NCBI GenBank assembly: GCA_964344565.1
Contig: CAYFNT010000009.1
Coordinates: 54,146-118,145 of the forward strand
Direction: 5' to 3'
DNA: 64,000 nt
From: JACNKJ01 sp964344565
GTDB taxonomy: Bacteria; Krumholzibacteriota; Krumholzibacteriia; JACNKJ01
The stretch's first letter is position 1; each line of letters opens with the position of its first letter. The translations under genes and the position numbers were made by a program. Below the pieces are notes generated by a model that was not told where the DNA came from, did no database searches, and saw nothing but the letters and a program-made list of their open reading frames with translations. Below are positions 26,226-38,528 of the stretch, piece by piece.

Positions 26226-26918
26226 ATGACTACGCGCCAAACATTGACACTGATCCTCGTCCTCCTGAGCCTGTCCTTCGCCCTACCCGCGACGGCCACG
26301 CCGGTGGAGAATCGGCTCGAGAACCTCGAGGAAAGATTGGGTTCCCGAGGATCCGGGCAGCTCTTCCAATACGGCAAGGGCGTCCTGCGCCTCGAGGAGA
26401 ATCTTCGCAAGGACGAGTACCTCTACCTGGGCCGCTTCATCCGCAACCAGATCCTCGCGCCCTGGCGGGAAGTGGAAGCGGCCTTCCTCATGGAGCTGGC
26501 GCAGAATCCTCCCTCGCAATTGACTTATCAGCAGCGCACCCGCCTGCGCTGGAACACCGCGAGAGTGAACCAGGTCACCCAGCGACTGCGCAGGGTGCGC
26601 CGCCTGGTGACCCGCGCCGCGAATCTCAACAAGGAGAACCAGCGTCGCGAGCGTGAACTGACCCGCATGTTCCAGCAGTGGGAGAAGAACTACGCAGTTC
26701 TGCTGAACGAGAACTCCGAAGCCGCCGCGGCCCACGCGGCCTGGAGGGATCAATCCTTCCTGCCCGCCTTCGAGGGGCTTCGCAGCCGCGACGAGCAATT
26801 GCGTCAGCGCTTCGATCGCTTGTCAGCCTGGAGCGATGAAGGAAACCTGGGACTCTGGCTCAGGCAGGTCGCGGACGTGGCGGTGGCCGTGGAGCAATTG
26901 AACCGACGCTTTCCGTAA
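26226..26918 (+). CDS. Exported helical protein of unknown function
   Basis: This 230-residue protein has a clear signal peptide (LTLILVLLSLSFALPATA). The mature part is almost entirely predicted helix, very rich in Arg, Glu, Gln and Leu, with heptad-like stretches (VENRLENLEERLG, RRVRRLVTRAANLNKEN, RERELTRMFQQWEKN), so it is probably a periplasmic coiled-coil or helical-bundle protein. No family was recognised. It is the first gene behind a sigma-54-type promoter and lies 21 bp before a barrel-like protein gene, which suggests a two-gene envelope unit under control of the neighbouring regulators. Confidence 0.7.
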   Translation: MTTRQTLTLILVLLSLSFALPATATPVENRLENLEERLGSRGSGQLFQYGKGVLRLEENLRKDEYLYLGRFIRNQILAPWREVEAAFLMELAQNPPSQLTYQQRTRLRWNTARVNQVTQRLRRVRRLVTRAANLNKENQRRERELTRMFQQWEKNYAVLLNENSEAAAAHAAWRDQSFLPAFEGLRSRDEQLRQRFDRLSAWSDEGNLGLWLRQVADVAVAVEQLNRRFP

Positions 26919-26939
26919 GCAAGGAGCCCGACTGGCTCG

Positions 26940-28370
26940 ATGCCGAATCGTCCGAGTATTCTCGTCGGGATGCTCTCCGGGATTTGTCTCCTGGGGAGCG
27001 TCCTCCTTTTGACGGCCCATGCCTTTTCCTGGGAAGGTGAGATGGAGATGGGCCTGCAGTCCTACCGCAGCGATTCCCTGTCCGCCGACACCCCGACCAC
27101 GTTTCTGTCCTTGCGCTTGAGCCGGATCGCCCTGGCCTCCCTCGAAGCGGGCCTGGATCTGTCGGTTCGCGAGGATCTCTACGACCGGGTGATGAGCGCC
27201 GGCGTGGATCTGCGGGGCGGAGGCGGTCCATGGGACTGGAAGTCCGGCCTGGATCTGTCGAGCAGGGCCCCCGGAGAGCTGAGCCTTCCCATCCTGAGTT
27301 TCGATCCTGAGGCCATGCTGCTCATCGAGGAGCAGGAACAGTCCAGCCAGAGTCTGGGTTTCGAGGGACATCTGTCCCGCATCGGCGACTTCCATGTCAT
27401 GCGCATGGGTTGGCGGCACCGTGAACTGCGCTACCCGGAGCCCGACTCGGTGACCAGCGATCGTCGCGAGACCGGGTTCGACGGGGAGCTGTCGCTCTAC
27501 CTGCCCGCCTCCCTCGAAGCGGGCGTCAAACTGAGCCTGGACGAGGAATCCTACTTGCAGCGTTCCGGCTCGGACCGCGGCACGCGAAGCGTCACCTTGA
27601 GCCTCGGCCGCTTCTTGGGGGATGCCTGGAGTCTTCGCGGCGAAGCGGATTGGGAAAGCCACTCGGTGGACGATGTGGCGGCCTTGAATTCATACGAGCG
27701 TCCCGGAGGCGATCTCTACGGGTTTGCCCTTGCCGCCGATCGCTTCGGGTCCGGCGGCGATCTGTCCTGTCGGCTGAAACGGGTTCGCGAGGACTGGGAC
27801 GACTACGAGGGATACTACCGTTCCGGCGCTTCCTGGGACGGCGAAGCGGTCCTCTACCTCGGCCTGCCCCGGGGCGCCCGCCTCGAATTGCTCGGAGGTC
27901 TTTCGACCTTCGACCCCGACGAGGATCCCGCCGAAAGCTGGACCCTCGATCGCAGCAGGGAACGCCGCCTGGAGGGCAGCGCGCAGTTGTCGATCCTCTC
28001 GGAAACATCCACGCCCATGGACCTGACCTTTCTCGGCGAGGAGAGCCGACTGGGAGTCGACGGCGGCGATCGATTCCGAATTCTTCAGGCCCAGTTGAAT
28101 CTTCGCTGGATCCTTCGCTCCGATCTCGAGTGGAGCCTGCGCTTCAGCCTGGACGAGTATCAGAGCCTCTACGAAGGCGAGGCCGCCCAGCGTGATCTTG
28201 GTTCCAGCGGCGGTCTGCGGCTGGAGTGGAGGCCGAAGGACGCCTGGCGCATCACCCTCGACGGTGGCCGTAGCCAGCGCTACAGCTTCCTGGAAACCGG
28301 CGAGGTGATCGAGGACTGGTCCCTCGCCCTGGGACTCAGACGCAGCCCTCCCTTGAGTGTCCTCTGGTAG
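26940..28370 (+). CDS. Putative outer-membrane beta-barrel protein of unknown function
   Basis: This 476-residue protein has an N-terminal hydrophobic export segment (GMLSGICLLGSVLLLTAHAF). The remainder consists of short alternating amphipathic strands with acidic turns (SLRLSRIALASLEAGLDL, GELSLYLPASLEAGVKLSL, RLEWRPKDAWRITLDGG) and ends in PLSVLW with a terminal aromatic residue, as is common for Gram-negative barrels. I estimate 16 or more strands. It follows the helical exported protein by 21 bp and is probably co-transcribed from the sigma-54-type promoter. No family was recognised, and a porin or assembly role would be speculation. Confidence 0.65.
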   Translation: MPNRPSILVGMLSGICLLGSVLLLTAHAFSWEGEMEMGLQSYRSDSLSADTPTTFLSLRLSRIALASLEAGLDLSVREDLYDRVMSAGVDLRGGGGPWDWKSGLDLSSRAPGELSLPILSFDPEAMLLIEEQEQSSQSLGFEGHLSRIGDFHVMRMGWRHRELRYPEPDSVTSDRRETGFDGELSLYLPASLEAGVKLSLDEESYLQRSGSDRGTRSVTLSLGRFLGDAWSLRGEADWESHSVDDVAALNSYERPGGDLYGFALAADRFGSGGDLSCRLKRVREDWDDYEGYYRSGASWDGEAVLYLGLPRGARLELLGGLSTFDPDEDPAESWTLDRSRERRLEGSAQLSILSETSTPMDLTFLGEESRLGVDGGDRFRILQAQLNLRWILRSDLEWSLRFSLDEYQSLYEGEAAQRDLGSSGGLRLEWRPKDAWRITLDGGRSQRYSFLETGEVIEDWSLALGLRRSPPLSVLW

Positions 28371-28392
28371 GCTCGCTCCCGGGTCGAATCCC

Positions 28393-28421
28393 TTGGCGCG
28401 GACCCTTCGGCAGGGTATATT
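28393..28421 (+). promoter_or_regulatory. Sigma-70-type promoter of the NtrC-like regulator gene
   Basis: TTGGCG (28393-28398) and TATATT (28416-28421) are separated by exactly 17 bp. The ATG at 28446 follows 24 bp later, with a GCGAGGAG ribosome-binding site. Confidence 0.65.
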
Positions 28422-28445
28422 CTTCGCGACCAGCGAGGAGCCCCA

Positions 28446-29822
<1,377 letters not shown>

Positions 29823-29855
29823 CCAGTTCAAGCGCCAGATTTCCTCATCCTCGGT

Positions 29856-29885
29856 TTGACTCCAAATCTTGAAATTCCCTATCTT
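29856..29885 (+). promoter_or_regulatory. Sigma-70-type promoter of the small acidic protein gene
   Basis: TTGACT (29856-29861) and TATCTT (29880-29885) are separated by 18 bp. The predicted leader of about 70 nt contains a short G/C hairpin (CCCCT and AGGGG, about 29897-29912) before the AGGAG site and the ATG at 29961. Confidence 0.55.
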
Positions 29886-29960
29886 TACGGGGACGCCCCT
29901 GCCAGGGGGTCAAATCTCTCATTTTGGAGCCCACCCAGGCTCGCTCAAGGAGTCGAGATT

Positions 29961-30275
29961 ATGCGCAGGCCCATTACCCCAATTGTCGCATTCTTTGTGT
30001 TTTTCCTAGTTTCCGGATTCCTCTTCGTCTCGAACAGCGATCAGGCCCAGGCGCGAAGCCATGATATCGAGGCCTCGATCTACCTGAACGGAGGCGATGA
30101 GGCGACCCTTTTCCCCGATGACGATCCCGATCCGGGCGATCGCGGCAACGGCGACGACGATGCCCCGGGTGAAACCGTCAAACTGGAAGGGTCATCCTGC
30201 GCCCCGCTTACGGGCGGTGGTACGCGGGCATGGTTCACGCTGAAGACTTCTTGGACTTGGATGTTCCGCTACTAA
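29961..30275 (+). CDS. Small secreted acidic protein
   Basis: This 104-residue protein has a clear signal peptide (ITPIVAFFVFFLVSGFLFV) and an Asp/Gly-rich stretch (PDDDPDPGDRGNGDDD) that could bind divalent cations. A short tail with one Cys and several aromatics ends TWMFRY. The ATG at 29961 follows AAGGAG and is preferred over a start at 29856, which would lie inside the -35 box. It sits between two sigma-54 activator genes and 43 bp upstream of the TPR-AAA+ gene. No family was recognised. Its lower-GC leader and Asp-rich body suggest a lineage-specific secreted peptide or regulator ligand, but nothing in the sequence proves this. Confidence 0.6.
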   Translation: MRRPITPIVAFFVFFLVSGFLFVSNSDQAQARSHDIEASIYLNGGDEATLFPDDDPDPGDRGNGDDDAPGETVKLEGSSCAPLTGGGTRAWFTLKTSWTWMFRY

Positions 30276-30317
30276 GCTGTCGCTGAAACCTATCCAAGTC
30301 CCCCGGAGGCTTCGCAC

Positions 30318-32885
30318 ATGTTTGAATCACATGCCCCAAATCCCCATGAGTTTCCGCCCGGCTCGGCGTCCGCGTCATTGCCAAGCCTGCGCAGCACCAC
30401 GGATCTCGAGTCCATGGGGGATTTCTATTTCTCGGCCGAGAACTGGTCTCTCGCCCTGGAATACTACGAGAAGAGCTATCAAGCCGAGCAGGAGGAAGGT
30501 GGCACGGAGAATCTCTGGCGCCTCGCCTTCAAGCTGGGAGACAGCTATCGGCGCAAGGGCCTCTATCGCGAGGCCGGCGAGTGGTTCTACCTCGCCCAGC
30601 AGCGCCTGAAAGGCCGCGAGGAATCCCTCGAGTATGGGCTGGTGCTCGATCGCATCGGTTCGGTGCTCATGAACACGGGCTCCCCCGAAGAAGGGCTCAA
30701 GAGCTGCTTCAAGGCCTACGAACTGCTCAAGAACTCCGTGCACCACGCCGAGGTGGCGGAGGTCCTCAATCGCATCGCGATCATGTACATGCGTCTGGGA
30801 TATCCCAGCGAAGCGGAGGAGTTCTTCCAGGACGCCATGTCCTCGTTCCGGCGCGTGGATCATCATCTGGGCATCACCTGCTGCTTCACCAACCTGGGCC
30901 TGCTCAAGAAGAATGCCTGCCGCTTCGACGAGGCCCTGGAACTGTCGCGGAAGGGCCTTCGTCTGGCCCGTGAGCATTCCCTGCAGAAGCTGCAGATCAA
31001 CCTGATGCTGAACATGGGCATCATCCTCTTCAAACAGCATCGCGATGCGGAAGCGGCCGACCACTTCCTGAAGGCCCGCCGCCTTGCGAAACAGAACGGC
31101 GACGAGGCCCTCACCGTCTCGACCACCCTCTCCCTCGGACGGGCCCAGGCGCGTCTCGGGAATCTCAAGCGCTCCGAACAGCTCCTGCTTCAGGGAAAGG
31201 TGCTTGCGGAGAAGAACGGACAGCAGCGCTCGGTGGTGCTTGCCGACGAGTTCCTGGGCGAGCTGGCTGAATTGCGTGGCGAGTGGGAAGCGGCGGAGTC
31301 CAATCATCGTTCCGCCCTGGAGCAGGCCGAGGCCATCGCTCCCCGGGGCGACATGGTGGTGGAGGCGCTCCAGCGCCTGGCTCGCGTGCGCCTGGCACGT
31401 GGAATCGCCGAAGAGGCCGTGGAGTTGGCCGATCGCGCTCTGGAGTTGGGAAGCAGCAACGGCGAGATCTACGAGCTCGGCTATCTGCATCACACCCGCG
31501 CAAGGGCCTGGGCTCAGCTGGGCGATCGCGACAAGACCGTGGCCGAGTACCGCAACGCCATTCACGCTTTCCAGCACACGCAGAACCCCTTCGCCGAGCA
31601 GGAAGTGCAGATCGATTTCGCGAGATACCTGGAGGCCGGCGAGAACCTGGAAGATGTGCTCCGCGCCAGGAAGATCCTCGACCGTCTGATGCCTCGCCTA
31701 CGCGATGACGGCGTGAGCGAGCGCCTCTTCGAGGTCTGCATCATGCTGGGACAGGTGGAGCAACGACTGGGCAACGAGGACGGCGCCATGCTCGCCCTCA
31801 TCGACGCGGAGGCCTCGCTGCCCGAGCGTCCCACGGCGAGGCAGAACGCCGACCTGGAGGCCCTGCGCGAGTCCATCGGAGAGCCGAAGGAGGCCGCGGC
31901 GCCGATTGCGCAACGCGTTCCCGCCAAGCCAGCGACGAGTCCCAAGGGCGAAGAGATCATCACACAGGACCGGGACTTCAAGGATCTCCTGGACCTGGCC
32001 GGCAAGGTGGCGGCCACTTCGGCCGGCGTACTTCTACTCGGCGAGACCGGCACGGGCAAGGGCGTACTGGCCCGCTACATCCACCGATGCAGTCCCCGCG
32101 CCGACCGGGATTTCGTGCACGTGAACTGCGCCGCCCTTCCCGAGGAGCTGCTCGAGAGTGAACTCTTCGGACACGTGAAGGGCTCCTTCACGGGGGCCAT
32201 CCACGACAAGACCGGCCTGATCCAGGCCGCCGAGGGCGGGACCCTCTTCCTGGACGAAGTGGGCAAGACCTCCCTTCGCATGCAGGGCAAGCTTCTGCAG
32301 TTCCTGGACACTCAAGAGATCCGCCCGGTGGGCTCAAATCAGAGCGTACCCGTGGAGGTGCGCTTGATCACGGCCAGCAAGATCGACCTGAAGCGACTGG
32401 CCGAGCAGGGGCTCTTCCTGGAAGATCTCTACTTCCGCCTCAACGATTTCCCGCTCAGGTTGCCGCCACTCCGGGATCGGAAAGGCGACATCGCCCTGCT
32501 CGCCGAGCACTTCCTGGACCGCTACGCCCGGGAGTTCGGCGATGGCATGCGCCGCTTCGACGCCTCGGCCATGGACGAGCTCAAGCGCCACGACTGGCCC
32601 GGCAATGTCCGGGAGCTGGAGAAGGTGGTGCGCCGGGCCCTGCTGCTCGGGGCCGGGCGAGAGGGATTGGGACAGGAGACCATCCACCTCGAGGACGGCA
32701 AGATTCCCGAGGCCATGGTGGAGGAGGGCGTGAAGCTCTCCGATCAGCTCGGTCGGCTCGAACGGGATCTGGTGGCGAAGGCCCTTTCCAAGACGGGTTG
32801 GAATCGAAGTCAGGCCAGCCGGGATCTGGGCATCAGCTATCCCACGCTCCTGCAGAAGATTCGCAAGTACGACCTGAGTCCCTGA
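30318..32885 (+). CDS. TPR-domain sigma-54-dependent transcriptional activator
   Basis: This 855-residue cytosolic regulator has tandem TPR repeats across about residues 35-520 (for example ALEYYEKSYQAEQEEGG, EAEEFFQDAMSSFRRVD and EAVELADRALELGSSNG). An AAA+ domain follows with Walker A GETGTGKG, the GSFTGA sigma-54-contact loop, and Walker B LFLDEVGK. A C-terminal Fis HTH (NRSQASRDLGISYPTLLQKI) ends the protein. There is no receiver domain, so activity is probably controlled by protein or peptide binding to the TPR array instead of phosphorylation. The start at 30318 follows CGGAGG. It ends just before a terminator and the candidate sigma-54-transcribed RNA, so that RNA is an obvious possible target. 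Confidence 0.92.
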   Translation: MFESHAPNPHEFPPGSASASLPSLRSTTDLESMGDFYFSAENWSLALEYYEKSYQAEQEEGGTENLWRLAFKLGDSYRRKGLYREAGEWFYLAQQRLKGREESLEYGLVLDRIGSVLMNTGSPEEGLKSCFKAYELLKNSVHHAEVAEVLNRIAIMYMRLGYPSEAEEFFQDAMSSFRRVDHHLGITCCFTNLGLLKKNACRFDEALELSRKGLRLAREHSLQKLQINLMLNMGIILFKQHRDAEAADHFLKARRLAKQNGDEALTVSTTLSLGRAQARLGNLKRSEQLLLQGKVLAEKNGQQRSVVLADEFLGELAELRGEWEAAESNHRSALEQAEAIAPRGDMVVEALQRLARVRLARGIAEEAVELADRALELGSSNGEIYELGYLHHTRARAWAQLGDRDKTVAEYRNAIHAFQHTQNPFAEQEVQIDFARYLEAGENLEDVLRARKILDRLMPRLRDDGVSERLFEVCIMLGQVEQRLGNEDGAMLALIDAEASLPERPTARQNADLEALRESIGEPKEAAAPIAQRVPAKPATSPKGEEIITQDRDFKDLLDLAGKVAATSAGVLLLGETGTGKGVLARYIHRCSPRADRDFVHVNCAALPEELLESELFGHVKGSFTGAIHDKTGLIQAAEGGTLFLDEVGKTSLRMQGKLLQFLDTQEIRPVGSNQSVPVEVRLITASKIDLKRLAEQGLFLEDLYFRLNDFPLRLPPLRDRKGDIALLAEHFLDRYAREFGDGMRRFDASAMDELKRHDWPGNVRELEKVVRRALLLGAGREGLGQETIHLEDGKIPEAMVEEGVKLSDQLGRLERDLVAKALSKTGWNRSQASRDLGISYPTLLQKIRKYDLSP

Positions 32886-32907
32886 GCCTCTATCAAAGTT
32901 CTTTATA

Positions 32908-32946
32908 GCCCCCTAAAGGACCTTTCCTTGGGGGGTTTTTCTTTAT
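32908..32946 (+). terminator. Intrinsic terminator of the TPR-AAA+ activator gene
   Basis: CCCCC plus AAGG pair with CCTT plus GGGGG, with one bulge, and the hairpin is followed by TTTTTCTTTAT. It lies 23 bp after the stop codon at 32885. Confidence 0.75.
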
Positions 32947-33096
32947 CCTTCCTTATTGCAACGAGTTACGGTTCATGAGGGTCCATCCTGTCTCGTATTC
33001 TTAATAGTACGGAGCCTCGCCGCGGAAGCCCCATGGGTGCGGGTCTGTAACTTGTTGAATACTAATAGTTTGAGAATCCTGCGAGGGGCCCGTTCT
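32947..33096. other. Gene-free upstream region of the candidate RNA
   Basis: This stretch has no credible coding frame and is AT-richer than its surroundings. It holds small AT-rich dyads (ACTA-A-TAGT at 33061-33069, and a related TTAATAGTA near 33001) that could be regulator sites about 60-120 bp upstream of the sigma-54-type promoter. No single dyad is convincing alone. Confidence 0.3.
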
Positions 33097-33112
33097 TGGC
33101 ACATGGCCTGCT
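33097..33112 (+). promoter_or_regulatory. Near-consensus sigma-54 (-24/-12) promoter
   Basis: TGGCAC-ATGGC-CTGCT matches the TGGCAC-N5-TTGCW consensus at 10 of 11 positions. The GG (33098-33099) and GC (33110-33111) dinucleotides are exactly 10 bp apart. The predicted start is near 33123. There is no protein-coding gene before the terminator at 33352-33376. Confidence 0.65.
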
Positions 33113-33122
33113 GTAGAGAGGC

Positions 33123-33376
33123 TGAGGAATTCACCCGTAACGCGAAGCATTCAGGCGGATCGAATTCCTTGACCGGGTTTGAAATCGGCAGTCGGGGGAC
33201 TGGCCTTTTTCCGAGTCTGAACCCGGTTTTAGGAAGCCTGCCGGTAAGCCAGAGAGGCTTGGTTCTTCCGTGATGAGTGGGGCAGCACGGACGGGCAACC
33301 GGCGGGTTTCTTTTTGTCCAACCTCCGGTTGGGGCTTTGCTGAGAATGATGCGGGGAGCGAAAGCTCCCCGTTTTT
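33123..33376 (+). ncRNA. Candidate sigma-54-transcribed structured RNA of about 254 nt
   Basis: The stretch is bounded by a near-perfect sigma-54 promoter and a perfect intrinsic terminator and has no convincing coding frame. Visible helices, read by eye, are: AGGAATTC/GAATTCCT (33125-33132 with 33162-33169); ACCGGGTT/AACCCGGT (33172-33179 with 33220-33227), enclosing CAGTC/GACTG (33189-33193 with 33198-33202); and a 12-bp helix with two G-U pairs (33234-33245 with 33298-33309). The last encloses the hairpins AAGCC-AGAGA-GGCTT (33246-33260) and CCGTG/CACGG (33268-33272 with 33286-33290) as a three-way junction. CCAACC-TCC-GGTTGG (33318-33332) and the terminator stem follow. It does not show the hallmark motifs of RNase P RNA, tmRNA, SRP RNA or the GEMM riboswitch. 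No folding program was run and function is unknown. Confidence 0.55.
33352..33376 (+). terminator. Perfect intrinsic terminator with GAAA tetraloop
   Basis: CGGGGAGC-GAAA-GCTCCCCG is a perfect 8-bp stem with a GNRA loop, followed by TTTTT. It is unlinked to any coding gene and would end the RNA started at about 33123. Confidence 0.92.
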
Positions 33377-33417
33377 CATGCTCAACCGGACCTTGTGCTC
33401 CTAAATTACGAGATTAC

Positions 33418-33445
33418 TTGACTTTTTGGGCTTCGATGCTAATTT
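33418..33445 (+). promoter_or_regulatory. Promoter of the alternative complex III operon
   Basis: TTGACT (33418-33423), a 16-bp spacer and TAATTT (33440-33445) preceded by TGC form a promoter with an extended -10. The predicted start (about 33452-33453) coincides with the ATG at 33453, which has no Shine-Dalgarno sequence, so the first mRNA may be leaderless. Confidence 0.5.
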
Positions 33446-33452
33446 CGCCGCC

Positions 33453-34117
33453 ATGCGGAAAGATAGCTCCGGATCGGAATTTCGTTTTCCCAAGTGGACC
33501 AACGCGATAAGACCCCTGGCGACGGCAGCCCTCCTGGGCGGAGCCGTGTACACGGTGGTCCTTATCGCCTATGGGCTTTCGCCCCAGACCACCAATGTGG
33601 GATATGCCCCCGAGCAGCCCGTGCCCTACAGCCATGCGGTGCACGTCAGCGAGCTCGGGATCGAATGTCTTTACTGCCACAACACGGTGGACGTGGCCGC
33701 CCAGGCCTCCCTGCCGCCGACTCAGACCTGCATGAACTGCCATGCCAGCGTTCTGACCGACAAGGAGACCCTGGCTCCGGTTGTGGAAAGCTACGAGACG
33801 GGCCTGCCCATCCCCTGGGTGCGTGTTCACGACCTTCCCGATTTCGTCTTCTTCAATCACAGCGCGCATCTGAGCGCGGGGGTGAGCTGCGTGTCCTGTC
33901 ACGGACGCGTGGATCAGATGGACGTGGTCAGCCAGGTCGAAAGCCTCTCCATGAAATGGTGCCTGGATTGCCATCGCGATCCGGATCCCCACCTGCGCCC
34001 CAGCGACAAGATCACCGATCTCGCCTGGACGCCCGAGATCGACGCCCGCGAACTGGGCGCCGCACTCCGGGCCGAACATGAGATCCAACCCTCGACGAGT
34101 TGCAGCATATGTCATCG

Positions 34118-34121
<4 letters not shown>
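33453..34121 (+). CDS. actA: Alternative complex III pentaheme cytochrome c subunit ActA
   Basis: This 222-residue protein has one N-terminal membrane anchor (about residues 24-44) and five heme-binding CXXCH motifs: CLYCH, CMNCH, CVSCH, CLDCH and CSICH. Paired distal histidines of the cytochrome c7/class III type appear (YSHAVHV and NHSAHL). In alternative complex III this subunit carries electrons from the iron-sulfur subunit to the periplasmic acceptor. The ATG at 33453 is chosen over an in-frame TTG at 33426 because it fits the promoter position. Its stop overlaps actB by 4 bp (ATGA). It is the first gene of a respiratory operon that runs to 45823. Confidence 0.92.
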
Positions 34122-37052
<2,931 letters not shown>

Positions 37053-37075
<23 letters not shown>

Positions 37076-38528
37076 GCTCGACAACCGCATCGACGATCCG
37101 ACGAAGCGGCCCACGCTCATCACGGGCGGGCTCAGCCTCGGGGACGTCACTGATACGGTTTGCGACGTGGTCGAGCGGCCGGCGCCCAAGCTCTGGTTTC
37201 CGCTCTTCTCCCTGGCGGCGCTGGCGGCCGGCGTCCTATTCGGGCTGATCGGCTACCTGATCTTCACGGGCGTGGGAATCTGGGGCAACAACAGTCCCGT
37301 GAACTGGGGCTTCCCCATCGTCAACCTGGTCTTCTGGATCGGCATCGGCCACGCGGGTACCCTGATCAGCGCCATCCTCTTCCTATTCCGGCAGAAGTGG
37401 CGCACTAGCATCAACCGTTTCGCCGAGACCATGACCATCTTCGCGGTGATCTGCGCGGGGATCTGGCCGGGCATCCACGTGGGACGCATCTGGGTCGTCC
37501 ACTACATCTTCCCCATTCCCTATTCCCAGGGAACCTGGCCCAACTTCCGCAGTCCGCTGGTCTGGGACGTCTTCGCCATCGGCACCTACATGACCGTCTC
37601 GCTCATGTTCTGGTACATGGGCCAGATGCCCGACTTCGCCACCCTCCGCGACCGCAGCACCACCAAGGTGCGCAAGATGGTCTACGGCCTGCTGTCCCTG
37701 GGATGGCGTGGCTCCAACAGGCAGTGGCAGCGCTACGAGAAGGCCTACCTGCTCCTCGCCGGCCTGGCCACGCCCCTGGTACTCTCGGTGCACTCCGTGG
37801 TCTCCTTCGACTTCGCCACCAGCCAGTTGCCCGGATGGCACACGACCATCTTCCCGCCCTACTTCGTGGCGGGCGCCGTCTTCGGCGGCTTCGCCATGGT
37901 GATGACCATCGCGATTCCCGCGCGGAAATGGCTGCGCCTGGAGAACATCATCACGCCGCACCATCTGGACATGATGGCCAAGATCCTATTGGCCACCGGC
38001 TCCATGGTCGGCTACGCCTACGCCATGGAGTTCTTCATCGCCTGGTACGGCGGCAACAAGTACGAGATGTTCACCTTCATCAACCGCGCCACCGGCCCCT
38101 ATGCCTGGGCCTACTGGATCATGGTGAGTTGCAACGTGATCTTCCCGCAGCTCTTCTGGATCAAGAAGATCCGCCACAACATCCTGATATTGTGGGTGAT
38201 CGCGGTTCTCGTGAATGTGGGCATGTGGTTCGAGCGCTACGTGATCATCGTCACCTCGCTCACCCGCGACTTCCTTCCGGCCGCCTGGGGATTGTTCAAG
38301 CCCACATGGGTGGACATCGCCATGCTGGCCGGCAGCTTCGGGCTCTTCGCGACGCTCTTCCTTCTCTACATGCGCTTCGGGCCCATCGTGGCCATGGCCG
38401 AGGTGAAGACGGTCATGCCGGCCGCCGAGGCCACCGAGGGCAAGCGCCAGGCCCAGGGCGACTATCACGGCTCCATCCCCGGACAGATCGAGGAGCGTGA
38501 GAAGGAAGCGGAAAGGCTGGACTCATGA
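37053..38528 (+). CDS. actC: Alternative complex III quinol-oxidising membrane subunit ActC (NrfD-like)
   Basis: This protein of about 491 residues has ten predicted membrane helices and belongs to the NrfD/PsrC-like family (for example WFPLFSLAALAAGVLFGLIG, NLVFWIGIGHAGTLISAILF and TPLVLSVHSVVSFDFATS). It is the main quinol-binding subunit of alternative complex III. The start is GTG. The codon at 37053 has a GGAGG site 6 nt upstream, while the GTG at 37050 is closer than usual. It overlaps the end of actB by 23 bp and is overlapped by actD by 4 bp, showing tight translational coupling. Confidence 0.9.

Noticed and set aside
32956..33273. A 105-residue open frame upstream of and within the candidate RNA
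   Set aside because: It lacks a ribosome-binding site, spans the sigma-54 promoter, has a mixed composition with no domain or signal peptide, and conflicts with the hairpin structure. It was therefore treated as noncoding.
33123..33376. Possible identity as RNase P RNA, tmRNA, SRP RNA or a c-di-GMP riboswitch
   Set aside because: The diagnostic sequences of these classes that I can recall were not found, and no adjacent gene forms the usual riboswitch context. Rfam was not searched, so a rarer known class is not excluded.
33277..33510. A 77-residue open frame crossing the terminator at 33352-33376 into actA
   Set aside because: It runs through a perfect intrinsic terminator and overlaps the well-supported start of actA.
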